A stretch of 64,000 bases of DNA from contig BJHL01000002.1 in assembly GCA_014192545.1 (NCBI GenBank), forward strand, positions 665,848 to 729,847, in the 5' to 3' direction. The stretch is from Phycisphaerae bacterium. Lineage in GTDB: Bacteria > Planctomycetota > Phycisphaerae > Phycisphaerales > UBA1924. A program made the position numbers and the translations under genes. The first letter of the stretch is position 1. Each line of letters opens with the position of its first letter. Positions 44,672 to 54,437 of this stretch are shown piece by piece. A model generated the notes under the pieces. That model made no database searches. It was not told the DNA's origin and was given only the letters and a program-made list of their open reading frames with translations.

Positions 44672-45727
44672 ATGAGCGATTCACCAACGAGCCCAGTTTC
44701 ACAAACCGTCACTACCCCTAGCGCCGGAGCACCTGACGAGAAGCTCTACCCGCTTCGCAGCTTGCTGGGTGGCATCCTCATGGGTTTTGCGAACATTCTA
44801 CCGGGCATTTCCGGCGGTGCGATGCTTCTGCTTATTGGCGTGTACCAACGCTTCATTCAAGCTGTCGCCGATGTCTCGACGCTCAAACTGCGATTCAAAT
44901 CCATCGCCTTTCTTGCTCTTATCGCTTGCGGCGCGTTCGTCGCCATTCTCTTCTCCGCAGGCCCCATCAAGGCTGCGATTCTTGAACATCGCTGGCAACT
45001 TTTCAGTCTCTTCATTGGCTTGCGGCTTGGTGCCATTCCGCTCGTCATGCGTTGGGCTAAGCCCATGGATCGGACCGTTTGGGCTGGCATCGTCGCTGGA
45101 CTGGTCATCACCGTCGCTCTCGCCGTCACGCAGTACACCGGAGCTGGCACAGGTGCGTCTGGATCAAGCACGCCGCTCACGCGATTCGGCGCGGGGCTTG
45201 CTGGCGCAAGCGCCACGATTCTGCCAGGCATGGACGGCAGCTATTTCCTGCTGCTCATGGGTGAGTATGTGCCGATTCTTGGCGGCATCGATAAGTTCAA
45301 GACCGAGTTGCTCGCGTTCAACATCAAGGGAATGTGGAACACAGGTCTCTATCTGCTCCCAGTCGCGCTTGGTGTCGCACTCGGGCTCGCAGGCGTCAGC
45401 AACCTCATGCGCTGGCTCTTCAAGAAACACCGCGGCGCAATCGCCGGCGTCCTGCTGGGTGTGCTGGTCGGTGCGGTCGGTGGACTCTGGCCATTTCGAG
45501 AAGGCGTCGCGCCGCAACCCGGCGAGACCATCCGCGGCGTACTCGTGACGGAAGAGAACAAAACGTCATTTGACCCCGAAGATCATCGCATGGCCTTCTT
45601 CACGCCCACACCCGTGCAGATCGCCAGCAGCATCGGCTTGGTTCTGCTCGGCATCGCCATCGCGTACGGCATGAGCAAGCTCGACCCGGAAGAACGCCTC
45701 GACGCAACTCAAGAAATCAAGTCCTGA
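44672..45727 (+). CDS. DUF368 membrane protein (polyprenyl-phosphate transporter family)
   Basis: The product is 351 residues from ATG 44672; the preceding open frame is antisense to galE. It has eight or so hydrophobic helices. The DUF368 signature appears twice in related form: GILMGFANILPGISGGAMLLL and GLAGASATILPGMDGSYFLLL, an inverted-repeat-type carrier layout. Members of this family (PopT) were shown in Gram-positive and Vibrio species to recycle undecaprenyl phosphate across the membrane. That fits envelope growth here, next to galE. The C-terminal part includes KLDPEERLDA. Confidence 0.9.
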   Translation: MSDSPTSPVSQTVTTPSAGAPDEKLYPLRSLLGGILMGFANILPGISGGAMLLLIGVYQRFIQAVADVSTLKLRFKSIAFLALIACGAFVAILFSAGPIKAAILEHRWQLFSLFIGLRLGAIPLVMRWAKPMDRTVWAGIVAGLVITVALAVTQYTGAGTGASGSSTPLTRFGAGLAGASATILPGMDGSYFLLLMGEYVPILGGIDKFKTELLAFNIKGMWNTGLYLLPVALGVALGLAGVSNLMRWLFKKHRGAIAGVLLGVLVGAVGGLWPFREGVAPQPGETIRGVLVTEENKTSFDPEDHRMAFFTPTPVQIASSIGLVLLGIAIAYGMSKLDPEERLDATQEIKS

Positions 45728-45745
45728 TCGGCCGTCGCTCCGCGC

Positions 45746-46252
45746 TCACCACTGCTTCTTCATCCAAATCGTTCCCGGCAGCGGATCATCGTTGTAACGC
45801 TCGCAGGCAACGAATCCAAGTTTCTCGTACAACGCGCACGCGGCCGCGAAATCGCTCTCCGTATCAAGCTTCATGCAGCGATACCCAGCGTTCACCGCCC
45901 GCGCGAGCAACGCTTCTCCCAGCAGCCGCCCGATGCCCAGCCCGCGACCAGCAGGCTGCACATACATCCGCTTCATCTCGCACGCCGGATTGGCATCTCC
46001 GGCTCTGTAGCCACTCGCGTCAAGCGGCCGCATCGCGATGCACCCAAGATACTCGCCGCTTGTGCGACGCGCGAGCAGAATACAGCCGCCGGGAGCCGCA
46101 TACTTACCCGGCAGCGCCGCCAACTCCGCATCAAATCCCTGATAATCCAGCGGAAATGGCAAGCTCGCCGCGTACTCGCGAAACAACACGCGAGCAGCTT
46201 GCAACTCTGCCTGCGATTCGGCGGCGACGATGTCAACACGCACAGCACTCAT
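45746..46252 (-). CDS. GNAT family N-acetyltransferase
   Basis: The 168-residue protein has the GNAT fold order: ARVLFREYAASLPFPLDYQG, GEYLGCIAMRPL, then CEMKRMYVQPAGRGLGIGRL with the acetyl-CoA loop (RGLGIG), and ARAVNAGYRCMKLDTES followed by ACALYEKLGFVACERYN. The substrate is not predictable. It converges with the DUF368 gene (18 bp apart) and is followed 25 bp after its start by the end of a small membrane-protein gene on the same strand, which probably precedes it in one transcript. Confidence 0.88.
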   Translation of the reverse strand: MSAVRVDIVAAESQAELQAARVLFREYAASLPFPLDYQGFDAELAALPGKYAAPGGCILLARRTSGEYLGCIAMRPLDASGYRAGDANPACEMKRMYVQPAGRGLGIGRLLGEALLARAVNAGYRCMKLDTESDFAAACALYEKLGFVACERYNDDPLPGTIWMKKQW

Positions 46253-46277
46253 GCGTTATTCTTGCACGCATCCAGAA

Positions 46278-46511
46278 TCAGTTTTCGCGCCGCCGCACCG
46301 TCTGTCGTAGCCGCCGCAGTTCCTCTGCAACATCATCCAGCGACTTGCCGCCAGCCGCGTTCAGCAGAATCGCGACAAACGCGCACAAGCTGAAGACATG
46401 ATGCCACCGCAAGTCGCCCAGTTCCGCTTTGCCAACAAAGGCCGCGAGCCGGTCATCAAAGCAATACCAAAGCAGCGACGCAATCAGAGCACAACCAATC
46501 GCACGAATCAT
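46278..46511 (-). CDS. small two-helix membrane protein
   Basis: The 77-residue product starts at ATG 46511, with GGAGG 6-7 bp upstream, which decides the start over a longer frame. One hydrophobic segment is IGCALIASLLWYCF (about 4-17), a second is VFSLCAFVAILLNAAGG (about 38-54). The C-terminus is charged (LDDVAEELRRLRQTVRRREN). Function unknown. It probably shares a transcript with the acetyltransferase gene. Confidence 0.65.
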   Translation of the reverse strand: MIRAIGCALIASLLWYCFDDRLAAFVGKAELGDLRWHHVFSLCAFVAILLNAAGGKSLDDVAEELRRLRQTVRRREN

Positions 46512-46617
46512 GACAACCTCCCCACTGCCGTTCAGAACTCGACGGCGGTGAAACGCAAGCACGAACGACGGTCATCGATCGCACCCGACTCACACGTGAC
46601 TTCGCGTACGCTCACGC

Positions 46618-47247
46618 ATGGAACTCTCTCCCGATACGCTCAGTATACAAGATCGCTATAAGCTGATGATCGGCGCAATTGTCCCGCGCCCGATTGCCTT
46701 CGTCTCCACCATTTCACCTAGAGGTGAGCTCAACCTTGCCCCATTTTCCTTCTTCGCTGGCGTAGGCAGCAACCCCATGACACTCCTCTTCTGCCCCGCC
46801 AACGCACTAACCGGCGAAGAGAAAGACACCCTCCGCAACGCAAAGCTGCTCGCCGAAGGCGGCACAGGCGAGTTCGTCGTCAACATCATCACCGAATCAA
46901 TCGCCCAGCAAATGGCCCTTTGTGCCGAGCCTCTCACATACGGCGAAAGCGAGTTCGATCTCGCGAAACTCTCGCCAAGTCCATCACACAAAGTCAAGCC
47001 GCCGCGCGTTGCCGAGTGCCCCGTGAGCTTCGAGTGCGTCACCAAGCAGATCATCCGCACCAACCCAGGCCAGCCCGCTGGCGGCAACATCGTCTTGGGA
47101 GAAGTCGTCCACATTCACATCGCCGACGGCTTCGTCAATGACAAACTGCACATGGACTACACCAAACTCACAGCCATCGGTCGCATGGGCGGACTCGCGT
47201 ACTGCCGCACGAGCGACCGCTTCGAACTGCCGATGGGACGAGGCTAA
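46618..47247 (+). CDS. flavin reductase-like (FMN-binding split-barrel) protein
   Basis: The 209-residue protein shows the pattern of the flavin reductase-like domain: YKLMIGAIVPRPIAFVSTIS, NLAPFSFFAGVGSNPMTLLF, EFVVNIITESIAQQM and NIVLGEVVHIHIADG near the C-terminal half. It should bind FMN and use NAD(P)H, but family members act in varied reductions and no partner oxygenase is near. It stands alone between the small membrane gene on one side and the convergent AI-2E family gene on the other (13 bp). Confidence 0.88.
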   Translation: MELSPDTLSIQDRYKLMIGAIVPRPIAFVSTISPRGELNLAPFSFFAGVGSNPMTLLFCPANALTGEEKDTLRNAKLLAEGGTGEFVVNIITESIAQQMALCAEPLTYGESEFDLAKLSPSPSHKVKPPRVAECPVSFECVTKQIIRTNPGQPAGGNIVLGEVVHIHIADGFVNDKLHMDYTKLTAIGRMGGLAYCRTSDRFELPMGRG

Positions 47248-47260
47248 CTCACAAGGAATT

Positions 47261-48778
47261 TCACGTCCTCTCCACCGGCAACAAATCCACCCGCTCCCCC
47301 TTCGCCCACGCCTTCACGTGCGGCACCACAATCTCCTCAACCAAAATCTTGATGCACGCCGCAATCGGAATCGCAAGAAGTAAGCCGTAGAAACCGGCCA
47401 GGCTTCCGCCCGCAATGCTCGCAAAGATAATCGTCGGCATGGGCAAATCCGTCGCCTTGCCTTGAATCAATGGCGTCAGGACCCAGTCGTCCAGAGCCTG
47501 CGCAATCGCGAGCACCACCAGCGGCGCACCCACAATCCACCACCACTGCTGCCGAAACGAATCCACGTCCGCGCCGGGCGCGAGCCACATCATGAGCATC
47601 GCAATCGGTGCCGAAAGACCCGCGGCGTAGGGCACCAGCGTCAGCAGCCCAGTAATAGGCCCCATGACAAACGGTGCGGGCACGCCGATAAACCAATACA
47701 AAAGCGTGTACAACACGACCATGCAAACGCACACCGTAATGCGCCCGCGAATGAACGCCGCAATTACTTTGTCCATTCGCCCCAGCAAGTACAGCACCCG
47801 ATGCCGATTGCTGCGTGGCAGCAACTCTTGCCACGTACTCGTAACTTTCCCCCAACTCGTCACAAAGAAGAAAAAGAAAAACGCCGTCAATACTGCCCCG
47901 AAAACGATCGCCCCAATCGAACCGAACACACTTACAGCACCACCAATTGCGCCGCCGCCAGCTTCGAGCGCTCGCTTGCCCAGTGTTTCTGCATTATCGC
48001 GAATGCGTTCACCGATCCACAGCAAGCCCGTGTAGACCTCCGGGGGCAAGTACGCCGACCGCAAACCAAGCTGCGACTTCGCGAGCCAGTCACGCGGCTT
48101 TGCATCACCAGTCTTTTCACCGTCTTTTGCTGGAGCGTCCGCCCGAGCCGCGTCGTTCGTGTCAACCGCTGGTGCTTTCTCACCTGTTGCGACTCCAACA
48201 CTGTCGCCACCTTGAGCAGGTGCCGCCTCATCGGCCGCTTTCGCAAAATCCAGCATTGCCGCAGTTTCGGCGTCTACCTCTTGCTCATGCTCCTTGCGTT
48301 TCTCTTCCTGTTCAACGATGTAGTCGCGAATCCGCCGCCAACTCTTCTCAGGCAGTCGCTCTCGCAGACCTTTATCATCCGGCGCCTGCACACTTTTTAC
48401 AAGGAGATCAACTCGCTGCGTTGTGCCGCGAACAAGCTGCGTGGCCTGCGCAACGCCATAACCCACGCCCAGCGTCACCGGCAGCAAGACGGCCAAACCA
48501 CCCAACACGATTAGCGAAATCGCAATCCCCGCCCGACTCACCCAGCGACGGGCCGTGAGCCGCCTGACCACTGGTTCAAACAGGTACGCAAGCATCAACG
48601 CCAGCAACAGCGGCACCGTCACAATGCTGAGTCGATACCCCAGCCACACCAATCCGATGATCGCAGCGAATATGAGCAAATCGCGCACGGGCTGAATCTG
48701 CCATACATGCCGCGCGGTCCAGTCGCTTGCGACTGGTGCTGGTTTGGTTTCGCCGTCTTGTTTTGTTGCATCGCTCAC
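47261..48778 (-). CDS. AI-2E family (PerM/TqsA) permease
   Basis: The 505-residue protein opens with two or three helices (LLIFAAIIGLVWLGYRLSIV, VPLLLALMLAYLFEPVVRRL), then a long soluble region with Lys/Glu- and Ala/Asp-rich stretches (about 145-235) not usual for the family. The C-terminal helices include GRITVCVCMVVLYTLLYWFI, GPITGLLTLVPYAAGLSAPI and PLIQGKATDLPMPTIIFASI, which are family marks. Members export small molecules or act as ion antiporters; only TqsA has been tied to AI-2. The actual substrate is unknown. Confidence 0.9.
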   Translation of the reverse strand: MSDATKQDGETKPAPVASDWTARHVWQIQPVRDLLIFAAIIGLVWLGYRLSIVTVPLLLALMLAYLFEPVVRRLTARRWVSRAGIAISLIVLGGLAVLLPVTLGVGYGVAQATQLVRGTTQRVDLLVKSVQAPDDKGLRERLPEKSWRRIRDYIVEQEEKRKEHEQEVDAETAAMLDFAKAADEAAPAQGGDSVGVATGEKAPAVDTNDAARADAPAKDGEKTGDAKPRDWLAKSQLGLRSAYLPPEVYTGLLWIGERIRDNAETLGKRALEAGGGAIGGAVSVFGSIGAIVFGAVLTAFFFFFFVTSWGKVTSTWQELLPRSNRHRVLYLLGRMDKVIAAFIRGRITVCVCMVVLYTLLYWFIGVPAPFVMGPITGLLTLVPYAAGLSAPIAMLMMWLAPGADVDSFRQQWWWIVGAPLVVLAIAQALDDWVLTPLIQGKATDLPMPTIIFASIAGGSLAGFYGLLLAIPIAACIKILVEEIVVPHVKAWAKGERVDLLPVERT

Positions 48779-48833
48779 AGCCAGCAGGATACACGATGTT
48801 CCGCGAGGCTGCGAACCGCCGCAAGCACGAAGT

Positions 48834-49271
48834 TCACGCTGGCGTCAAATCGGCGAATGCCTCGTCAAACTCAAAGACGCCTTCAAAATCGCCAAAGTCA
48901 TCTTCGTCAGTCTTCCGCATCAGTCCCGCGTCGATCATCGCGTACACAATCCGGCCAAAGTCAGTCGTACTGTGAATGTGCCAACTCGCCAGCACAGTTC
49001 GCGCCATCGCCCCGTATTGGCGAATCGCATAATCCCGCAGCCCAAGACACAGTTGTTGACCACTCACGTGACGTGAAGCACCGGGCGAAGCTTCAAGCTC
49101 GCCATGAGCCATCCGCGAGGTATGAGCCAACCCATCGCGAACAAATTGATATGCCTGAGGCGGAAACGGGCCCGCCTTCTCACGAATCGCTTTCCAGTCA
49201 ACCTGCTCGGACAAAGTAAAGCTCCTGAGGAGACCTGAGCACCTCATGTAATTCGCATGAAGTGCATTCAT
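48834..49271 (-). CDS. Minf_1886 family protein (Planctomycetes/Verrucomicrobia-restricted)
   Basis: The 145-residue product begins at ATG 49271 (MNALHANYMRCSGLL), with an earlier start possible. It carries the conserved string of this family: QAYQFVRDGLAHTSRM, HVSGQQLCLGLRDYAIRQYG, ARTVLASWHIHSTTDFGRIV and MRKTDEDDFGDFEGVFEFDE. The role is unknown. The WHIHST-x-DFG and acidic tail are highly conserved, which suggests a protein-protein interface. It is the best taxonomic marker in the window. It lies 73 bp after the glycosylase gene on the same strand. Confidence 0.88.
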   Translation of the reverse strand: MNALHANYMRCSGLLRSFTLSEQVDWKAIREKAGPFPPQAYQFVRDGLAHTSRMAHGELEASPGASRHVSGQQLCLGLRDYAIRQYGAMARTVLASWHIHSTTDFGRIVYAMIDAGLMRKTDEDDFGDFEGVFEFDEAFADLTPA

Positions 49272-49344
49272 GGTTTTCGGATTGTTGGGATGCTTCACGT
49301 GAGTTTGACGTTTCAAGCACGCCTGCAAGCCGAATACCGACTTC

Positions 49345-49968
49345 TCAGGATACGGGCACGCTCACATGCGGATTGCCGCGAATCACAAACCGAAGCGGCT
49401 TGGTCTTCCAAACGCCAACCGTACCAAGCCCGATCCGGGCTGTCTTCGCGACGTGCTTTGCTGGAACCGTTTCACCCCGTTCCAACCACAGCTGATTCCC
49501 GACCAGCAAGTCATGAAAGTTCAGTTGCGGCCCAATCACAAACGCTTGGCACAACTTCGCAGGACCACTGCACAAGTCTCTATCTAGCAGCCGCTTCGCC
49601 GACTTCATGCCCACGCTCCGATTGCGCCGCATCGCCTCCAATCCCTCAATCGGCTCAACCGCCCGAATCAGCACCGCCACCGGCTCACCAACCTCCCCGC
49701 ACACCACGTTGAAGCAGTAATGCATTCCATAGGTGAAGTAGACATACGCCGTCCCGGCCTTCGCATACATCGCCTCGACACGAGGAGTCCGCCGACCACC
49801 AAAGCTGTGACAGCCTTCGTCGCGCACGCCGACATACGCCTCGGTCTCGACAATCGAGCCGACAAGCCGCTCGCCTGTGGGCAATTCGCGCACGAGCTTG
49901 CAACCCAGCAGGTCACGCGCCACTCGCATCGCAGGTCGTGCTACAAACTCGTGCGCAACGACTCTCAT
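49345..49968 (-). CDS. 3-methyladenine DNA glycosylase (AAG/MPG family)
   Basis: The enzyme removes alkylated purines in base-excision repair. The 207-residue protein has ARDLLGCKLVRELPTGERLV, the catalytic Glu in GSIVETEAYVGVRDEGCHSF, and GTAYVYFTYGMHYCFNVVCG with AVLIRAVEPIEGLEAMRRNR, then SGPAKLCQAFVIGPQLN. All are hallmark motifs of the human-AAG type. Its ATG lies 3 bp after the ccsA stop on the same strand, so it is read with the cytochrome maturation genes. Confidence 0.93.
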   Translation of the reverse strand: MRVVAHEFVARPAMRVARDLLGCKLVRELPTGERLVGSIVETEAYVGVRDEGCHSFGGRRTPRVEAMYAKAGTAYVYFTYGMHYCFNVVCGEVGEPVAVLIRAVEPIEGLEAMRRNRSVGMKSAKRLLDRDLCSGPAKLCQAFVIGPQLNFHDLLVGNQLWLERGETVPAKHVAKTARIGLGTVGVWKTKPLRFVIRGNPHVSVPVS

Positions 49969-49971
49969 CGA

Positions 49972-51783
49972 TCACGCATACGCATGCAACCCAGGCAACA
50001 GCAAATTCACGCCGAAGTACGTCCACAGCATCACAAAGAACCCGATCACGCTCAGCCACGCCGTCGTCAGCCCCTTGCCTCGCGGCCGGGCCATGCGCAC
50101 GTGAATCACGATCAGATACACGATCCAAGTGATCAGCGCCCAGGTCTCTTTCGGATCAAACGCCCACCACCGGCCCCAGCTATGGTCGGCCCACCACGCC
50201 CCGAGCAGAATGCCCACACCCAGCGTCCAAAACGCCAGTTGCAGAATGATCATCTGCGCTTTGTCCATGTCGTCGAGCAATCGTGATTTCGTTGCTGGCG
50301 CATCCTCGCTCAGTGCCGCTCCCATCACACTGGCCGTGCCATCACCACCAGCAACCACCATCGTCGCCGCCGGCTGCTTCACAAAGTAATGCGCCGCCAG
50401 ATAAAACAGGCTCACAACAAATCCCAGCGCAATCAACCCGTAACTCACAAGCACCGTCGTCACGTGATACTTCAGCAGCACACTCGTGTTCAAAATCGCC
50501 GCTTCTCGCTCGATCGATTGCCCAGGAATCGCCGTTTGCGTCGCCGTGACCAGCACCATAAATCCAACCGCCGCCGCAGCAGCACCAAACAGCCACTGCT
50601 TGCGCCACACCATGATTCCCAGCGCAACCAGCACCGCAAACAGCGACAAACCCGTCATGCTCTCAAACTGATTCTGAATCGCAAATCGCTCTGCAATCAA
50701 GCATCTTGCGACAAAGCCAACGCCGTGCATGCCCACGCCCGCGGCAAGCAGCAACCCACCCATCCAAGCCAGCCACCTGCGCTGCGTGCCAAACGCCAAC
50801 AGCAGCGAAACCAGCGACAACGCATAAAACACCCAGCCCCACTCAAACGCCCGCAAATTGTTGTACGAAATCTCAATGTTCCGGCTCGTCGTCGGATACA
50901 CGTCCGCATTGATCGCTGGCAACGCAGTCGCAATCGCAGCAACCGCCGCGTTCACCTTCGCCGCATCCCGCGTCCGCCACGCCTCGCCCAGTTGCATCAT
51001 CGCCACGCGCGCCGCGTGCTCATCTGGCAACTGCGACACGTGCGTCCAAGGCTTTTCGCGCGACTCGGGCGCGACCATCTCCAAGTTCGCCTTCGCTTCA
51101 ATGAACAACTGCGTGCCATACTGCGCCCGGCTCAGCCCCTCCATATAAGGCTGCTCCGCCTGGTGCGATTGCATCACTACAGGGCCCCACTCCTCCAACA
51201 TCAGCGGCGTCACCCGCCCGAGCTTCATCCATCGCTCTTGCACTTCTTTGTTCGTCGGATCATCACGCACAGCAAACTGCAACTCCACAATCTCACGTCG
51301 CAGCGGCAAGTAGTTCACACCGATTAGCGGCTTGTCGAAGTAATACGCCGGATCGATGATCATGTCGAGAAACGTGAAAACCGGGTCGTACTTGATCCGC
51401 GTGATCTTGTCATGCAGCGCATCGGCTCGCTTCTCGTGCAAGAAATCGTTGTAATCCTTGCGACCTGTGATGGTCTGCACCATCTCGCTCGCGAGCGTGT
51501 CCAGCACCTTCACTCGGCCATTGTGAAACACCGCTAAATCGCGCAGTGGCTCTAGATTCACCTGCGCCGCGAACGCTGCCTTGTCAGCATTGCTAGCTGT
51601 TGACTGCCGCGAAGGCGCACCAAACGGGTTGGCTTGCTTCGTGCCCGATTCACTCAGTTGTTGCTCCGGCGGATGCTCATTGCCCGCCGGTCCCGAGTAC
51701 TGCGCGCGTGTATCCTGCACGCACACAACCACCAGCATCACACCAAGAGCCCACGTCAACCGCCGAAAACTGAGAGCATTCAT
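49972..51783 (-). CDS. ccsA: cytochrome c biogenesis protein CcsA/ResC-like with long N-terminal extension
   Basis: The start ATG 51781-51783 overlaps the resB stop (ATGA). The 603-residue protein has a signal-type helix at 5-22, then about 310 residues of soluble sequence without haem motifs (FHNGRVKVLDTLASEM, YYFDKPLIGVNYLPLRRE). The membrane part begins near residue 335. The haem-binding WWD motif is HSWGRWWAFDPKETWALITW near 534-553, and flanking His residues are present (KYHVTTVLVSYG, VIHVRMARPRGKG). CcsA with ResB moves haem out and attaches it to apocytochrome c. The extension is unusual compared with plain CcsA. Confidence 0.92.
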   Translation of the reverse strand: MNALSFRRLTWALGVMLVVVCVQDTRAQYSGPAGNEHPPEQQLSESGTKQANPFGAPSRQSTASNADKAAFAAQVNLEPLRDLAVFHNGRVKVLDTLASEMVQTITGRKDYNDFLHEKRADALHDKITRIKYDPVFTFLDMIIDPAYYFDKPLIGVNYLPLRREIVELQFAVRDDPTNKEVQERWMKLGRVTPLMLEEWGPVVMQSHQAEQPYMEGLSRAQYGTQLFIEAKANLEMVAPESREKPWTHVSQLPDEHAARVAMMQLGEAWRTRDAAKVNAAVAAIATALPAINADVYPTTSRNIEISYNNLRAFEWGWVFYALSLVSLLLAFGTQRRWLAWMGGLLLAAGVGMHGVGFVARCLIAERFAIQNQFESMTGLSLFAVLVALGIMVWRKQWLFGAAAAAVGFMVLVTATQTAIPGQSIEREAAILNTSVLLKYHVTTVLVSYGLIALGFVVSLFYLAAHYFVKQPAATMVVAGGDGTASVMGAALSEDAPATKSRLLDDMDKAQMIILQLAFWTLGVGILLGAWWADHSWGRWWAFDPKETWALITWIVYLIVIHVRMARPRGKGLTTAWLSVIGFFVMLWTYFGVNLLLPGLHAYA

Positions 51784-54437
51784 TGAGCGACCTCCGCCTG
51801 CGCAACCGCCGGCGCGTTCGTGTTTGACTGTGCTGACCCGCTGCCACGCGGCTTGATCTTGCCTTCTTTGACAAGTTGCTGCAGCCGCTTCTTCTCGCGC
51901 TGCACCAACCACGGCTTGACATAAAACGCCCACGGAATCCCCACGCCCATCAGAATCGCGCCAAACGCGATGACGTGGATACCCGGGTTGTTGCCCACAC
52001 CCAAAATCGTGAACTTCGCAAACGGTGCCTTGATGAGCCCCGCATCCGCCTGCGCCTGCGTCTGCTGCCACCCGCCTTGGTCCCATCCAGCTTGACTCAA
52101 CTTGAATTGCGCTGGGCTCAAGTTCGACGTCAGGTGGCTCAACACATTGCTAAACCAGTTCCGCCGCTCATCGTCCCACAAGAACGGTGCCCGCAGTGGC
52201 TCGTTCAACTTCGTCACATGCTGATAGCCATCAAACGAATCATCCGTGGGCATCACTCGCACCACGGACTGATAGTCACGCGGCGCGCCGCGATGGTCGT
52301 AACTGATCATCTGAAAATCCACAAGCCGAATCTCAAACTCCGGAAACTTGTGCATCAGCCGACCAAACGCGAGCGTGATGGATCGCCCATCGGGCGTCTC
52401 AACCACGCGCCCCTCGTCCATACCCATGCCCATGTATTGGCTAAACGGAATCCACACCACTCGCTTCCAACCCGCAAACTTTGCATCAACGCTCGTCACT
52501 TCAACCGCGAGCATCGCCTTCTTGTGATTTCCCACCATCTGCTTGTTCTGGTCAACTTCCGCGACGGGATTAGGCCGCGTCACGCGTTCCGCATGGTTCC
52601 ACCTTGCACCAACTCGTAGCGAAACCTTCGGCACAAAATCCCGCAGCCAGTCATCATGCTCGCTATCCGCGATGTTCTCCACCACGCGAACGTCCCCGCC
52701 CGGCATTCGCACCGCCGCCCGCGTTACAGGCTTCTGCCCCGCGCTCGCTTTCACAGCTTCATCGATGAAAACGCTCACATGGTCACAATCAATCAACGCA
52801 ACGCGTATCTTCGGATCCGCCGAACCACGCATAGGCCGACCATCCGCCTTTGTGCCCGCAAGGTCCTGATTCAGCTCCGCAAATCGGCTGTACACATACC
52901 GCGTGAACGGCTCGCCCGTCGGCTGCGTCACATTCAGCACCGCAACGCTGCAACTCGCATCTTTGTAACCCTCTGTAATGATCGGAAAAGGTGGCTTGGG
53001 CGTAATGTCCTCCACGCGGATCGTGTACCCGGTTTCGCCCACCACCACCGTCGCGCCGGGAGTCACCGCAAAAACCTTGCGATACGTCGCCTTCACGCCC
53101 GACCCCGGCACTTCAACCACCAGTGCATGCGTCGCGCCAGCGGGCACCGTCTCGGTCACATCGCGCCACCGCTGCTCGCTCATGCCCATCGCGCCGCCCA
53201 GCGTGTACTCCACGCTCATCACCGGCTTGCCATCTTGCTCGGCGACGGACAGCCGCTCCTTGGGCGAACCAGGCAACAACAAAAACGCCCGAACAGGACG
53301 CTCCTTATCAACAACGCCCTTGTCATCCGGCAAGCCACTATGCAGATACACAATTCGCAGCGGATTGCTCGTCATCCCTTCGCGCGCGAATCGTCGTTCG
53401 CTGTCGCGCACATTCAACCAATCGTTGAACGGCTCATCCGTGTAGTACGAATATCCCACCATGCGAAAACGCAAGTCCGCGTCGACCAGCGATTGCTCCG
53501 CAGGCGGCTGCATCACCGGCACATCCAACTTGCGTTGCGCCTGACCCAGCCAAGGCAGTTTGTATTTCGCGACTTCCGCCGCACTCTCGCCCGCGAACGC
53601 ATCGAGCGCGTAATCGTTGTATCGCGGCACACCATTCAGCAGCCGCTGCTCCCACCCGCGACCTTGGCTCAGCCACAAGCTCGTGTCGGTGTTATCAAAG
53701 AAAAATCGCTGCGAAGGCCCCGGGCTTGGTCTGCCCGACACCGGATCAACCGGCCCAGCAAGAAGCAATGTATCGCCTTCCTTCTTCAGTCCGGCGTAGT
53801 AAATGCTCCCCAGGCCAATTGTCACAATCCCCGTGTGTACCGTGAGCACGCCGATGTTCTTGAAGTTGAACTCGATGCGCCGCACCGTCGCGACGACCAT
53901 GTTCACAACGAACATGAGCAGCGCAACCTGCAAAGGCCACCACGAGTAAAACTGCAGTTCGCTCATTTCCATGCCAGGCAGTCGCCGCAACGTCACCGCG
54001 CGATTCGCCTCCACAAAGTTCGCGAAGAACTCCACGCCGCTTCCCGTCTTGGGGTCATAATGCAAACTGGGCCAAGCAACGCGATGCCACACGAGCACGC
54101 ACATGGGCACCAGAACCAGCGCGAAGACAAAACACGCCGCAAATCGCACCCCGCGCGACTGCCCCTTCAGCACCTTGTGCAACCCCCACACAGGCAGCCC
54201 AGCCCCAAAGAAAATCGCGAGCGCAATCGTGAGCCCATAAAACAGATACGTCGGTGCCAACGCCAACAGCCCCACCGGCACGCTTGCACTAATGCCATAC
54301 AGCGCCACAAACACCAGCAGACAAACCGCCAGCGTGATCGACGAAAACGCCTTCACAACCCACCGCACGGGCAGCAGCAGCGGCCCCGTCAAGTGCTTGT
54401 TGTCCCATGCGTTACTGCGCCGTGCCTTTTCGCTCAT
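51780..54437 (-). CDS. resB: ResB/Ccs1-like cytochrome c biogenesis protein
   Basis: The 885-residue protein has N-terminal helices (AFSSITLAVCLLVFVALYGI, YGLTIALAIFFGAGLPVWGL), a third near 100-116, a fourth near 168-184 (PLQVALLMFVVNMVVATV) and FKNIGVLTVHTGIVTIGLGS, with a His suited to haem. A very large exported domain (about 220-810) follows and a final helix IHVIAFGAILMGVGIPWAFY lies near 830, before a basic tail. This is the ResB layout, longer than the roughly 550 residues of Bacillus ResB. It is coupled to ccsA by a 4-bp overlap. A 201-bp gap upstream, shared with the divergent STAS gene, should hold its promoter. Confidence 0.9.
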   Translation of the reverse strand: MSEKARRSNAWDNKHLTGPLLLPVRWVVKAFSSITLAVCLLVFVALYGISASVPVGLLALAPTYLFYGLTIALAIFFGAGLPVWGLHKVLKGQSRGVRFAACFVFALVLVPMCVLVWHRVAWPSLHYDPKTGSGVEFFANFVEANRAVTLRRLPGMEMSELQFYSWWPLQVALLMFVVNMVVATVRRIEFNFKNIGVLTVHTGIVTIGLGSIYYAGLKKEGDTLLLAGPVDPVSGRPSPGPSQRFFFDNTDTSLWLSQGRGWEQRLLNGVPRYNDYALDAFAGESAAEVAKYKLPWLGQAQRKLDVPVMQPPAEQSLVDADLRFRMVGYSYYTDEPFNDWLNVRDSERRFAREGMTSNPLRIVYLHSGLPDDKGVVDKERPVRAFLLLPGSPKERLSVAEQDGKPVMSVEYTLGGAMGMSEQRWRDVTETVPAGATHALVVEVPGSGVKATYRKVFAVTPGATVVVGETGYTIRVEDITPKPPFPIITEGYKDASCSVAVLNVTQPTGEPFTRYVYSRFAELNQDLAGTKADGRPMRGSADPKIRVALIDCDHVSVFIDEAVKASAGQKPVTRAAVRMPGGDVRVVENIADSEHDDWLRDFVPKVSLRVGARWNHAERVTRPNPVAEVDQNKQMVGNHKKAMLAVEVTSVDAKFAGWKRVVWIPFSQYMGMGMDEGRVVETPDGRSITLAFGRLMHKFPEFEIRLVDFQMISYDHRGAPRDYQSVVRVMPTDDSFDGYQHVTKLNEPLRAPFLWDDERRNWFSNVLSHLTSNLSPAQFKLSQAGWDQGGWQQTQAQADAGLIKAPFAKFTILGVGNNPGIHVIAFGAILMGVGIPWAFYVKPWLVQREKKRLQQLVKEGKIKPRGSGSAQSNTNAPAVAQAEVAQ

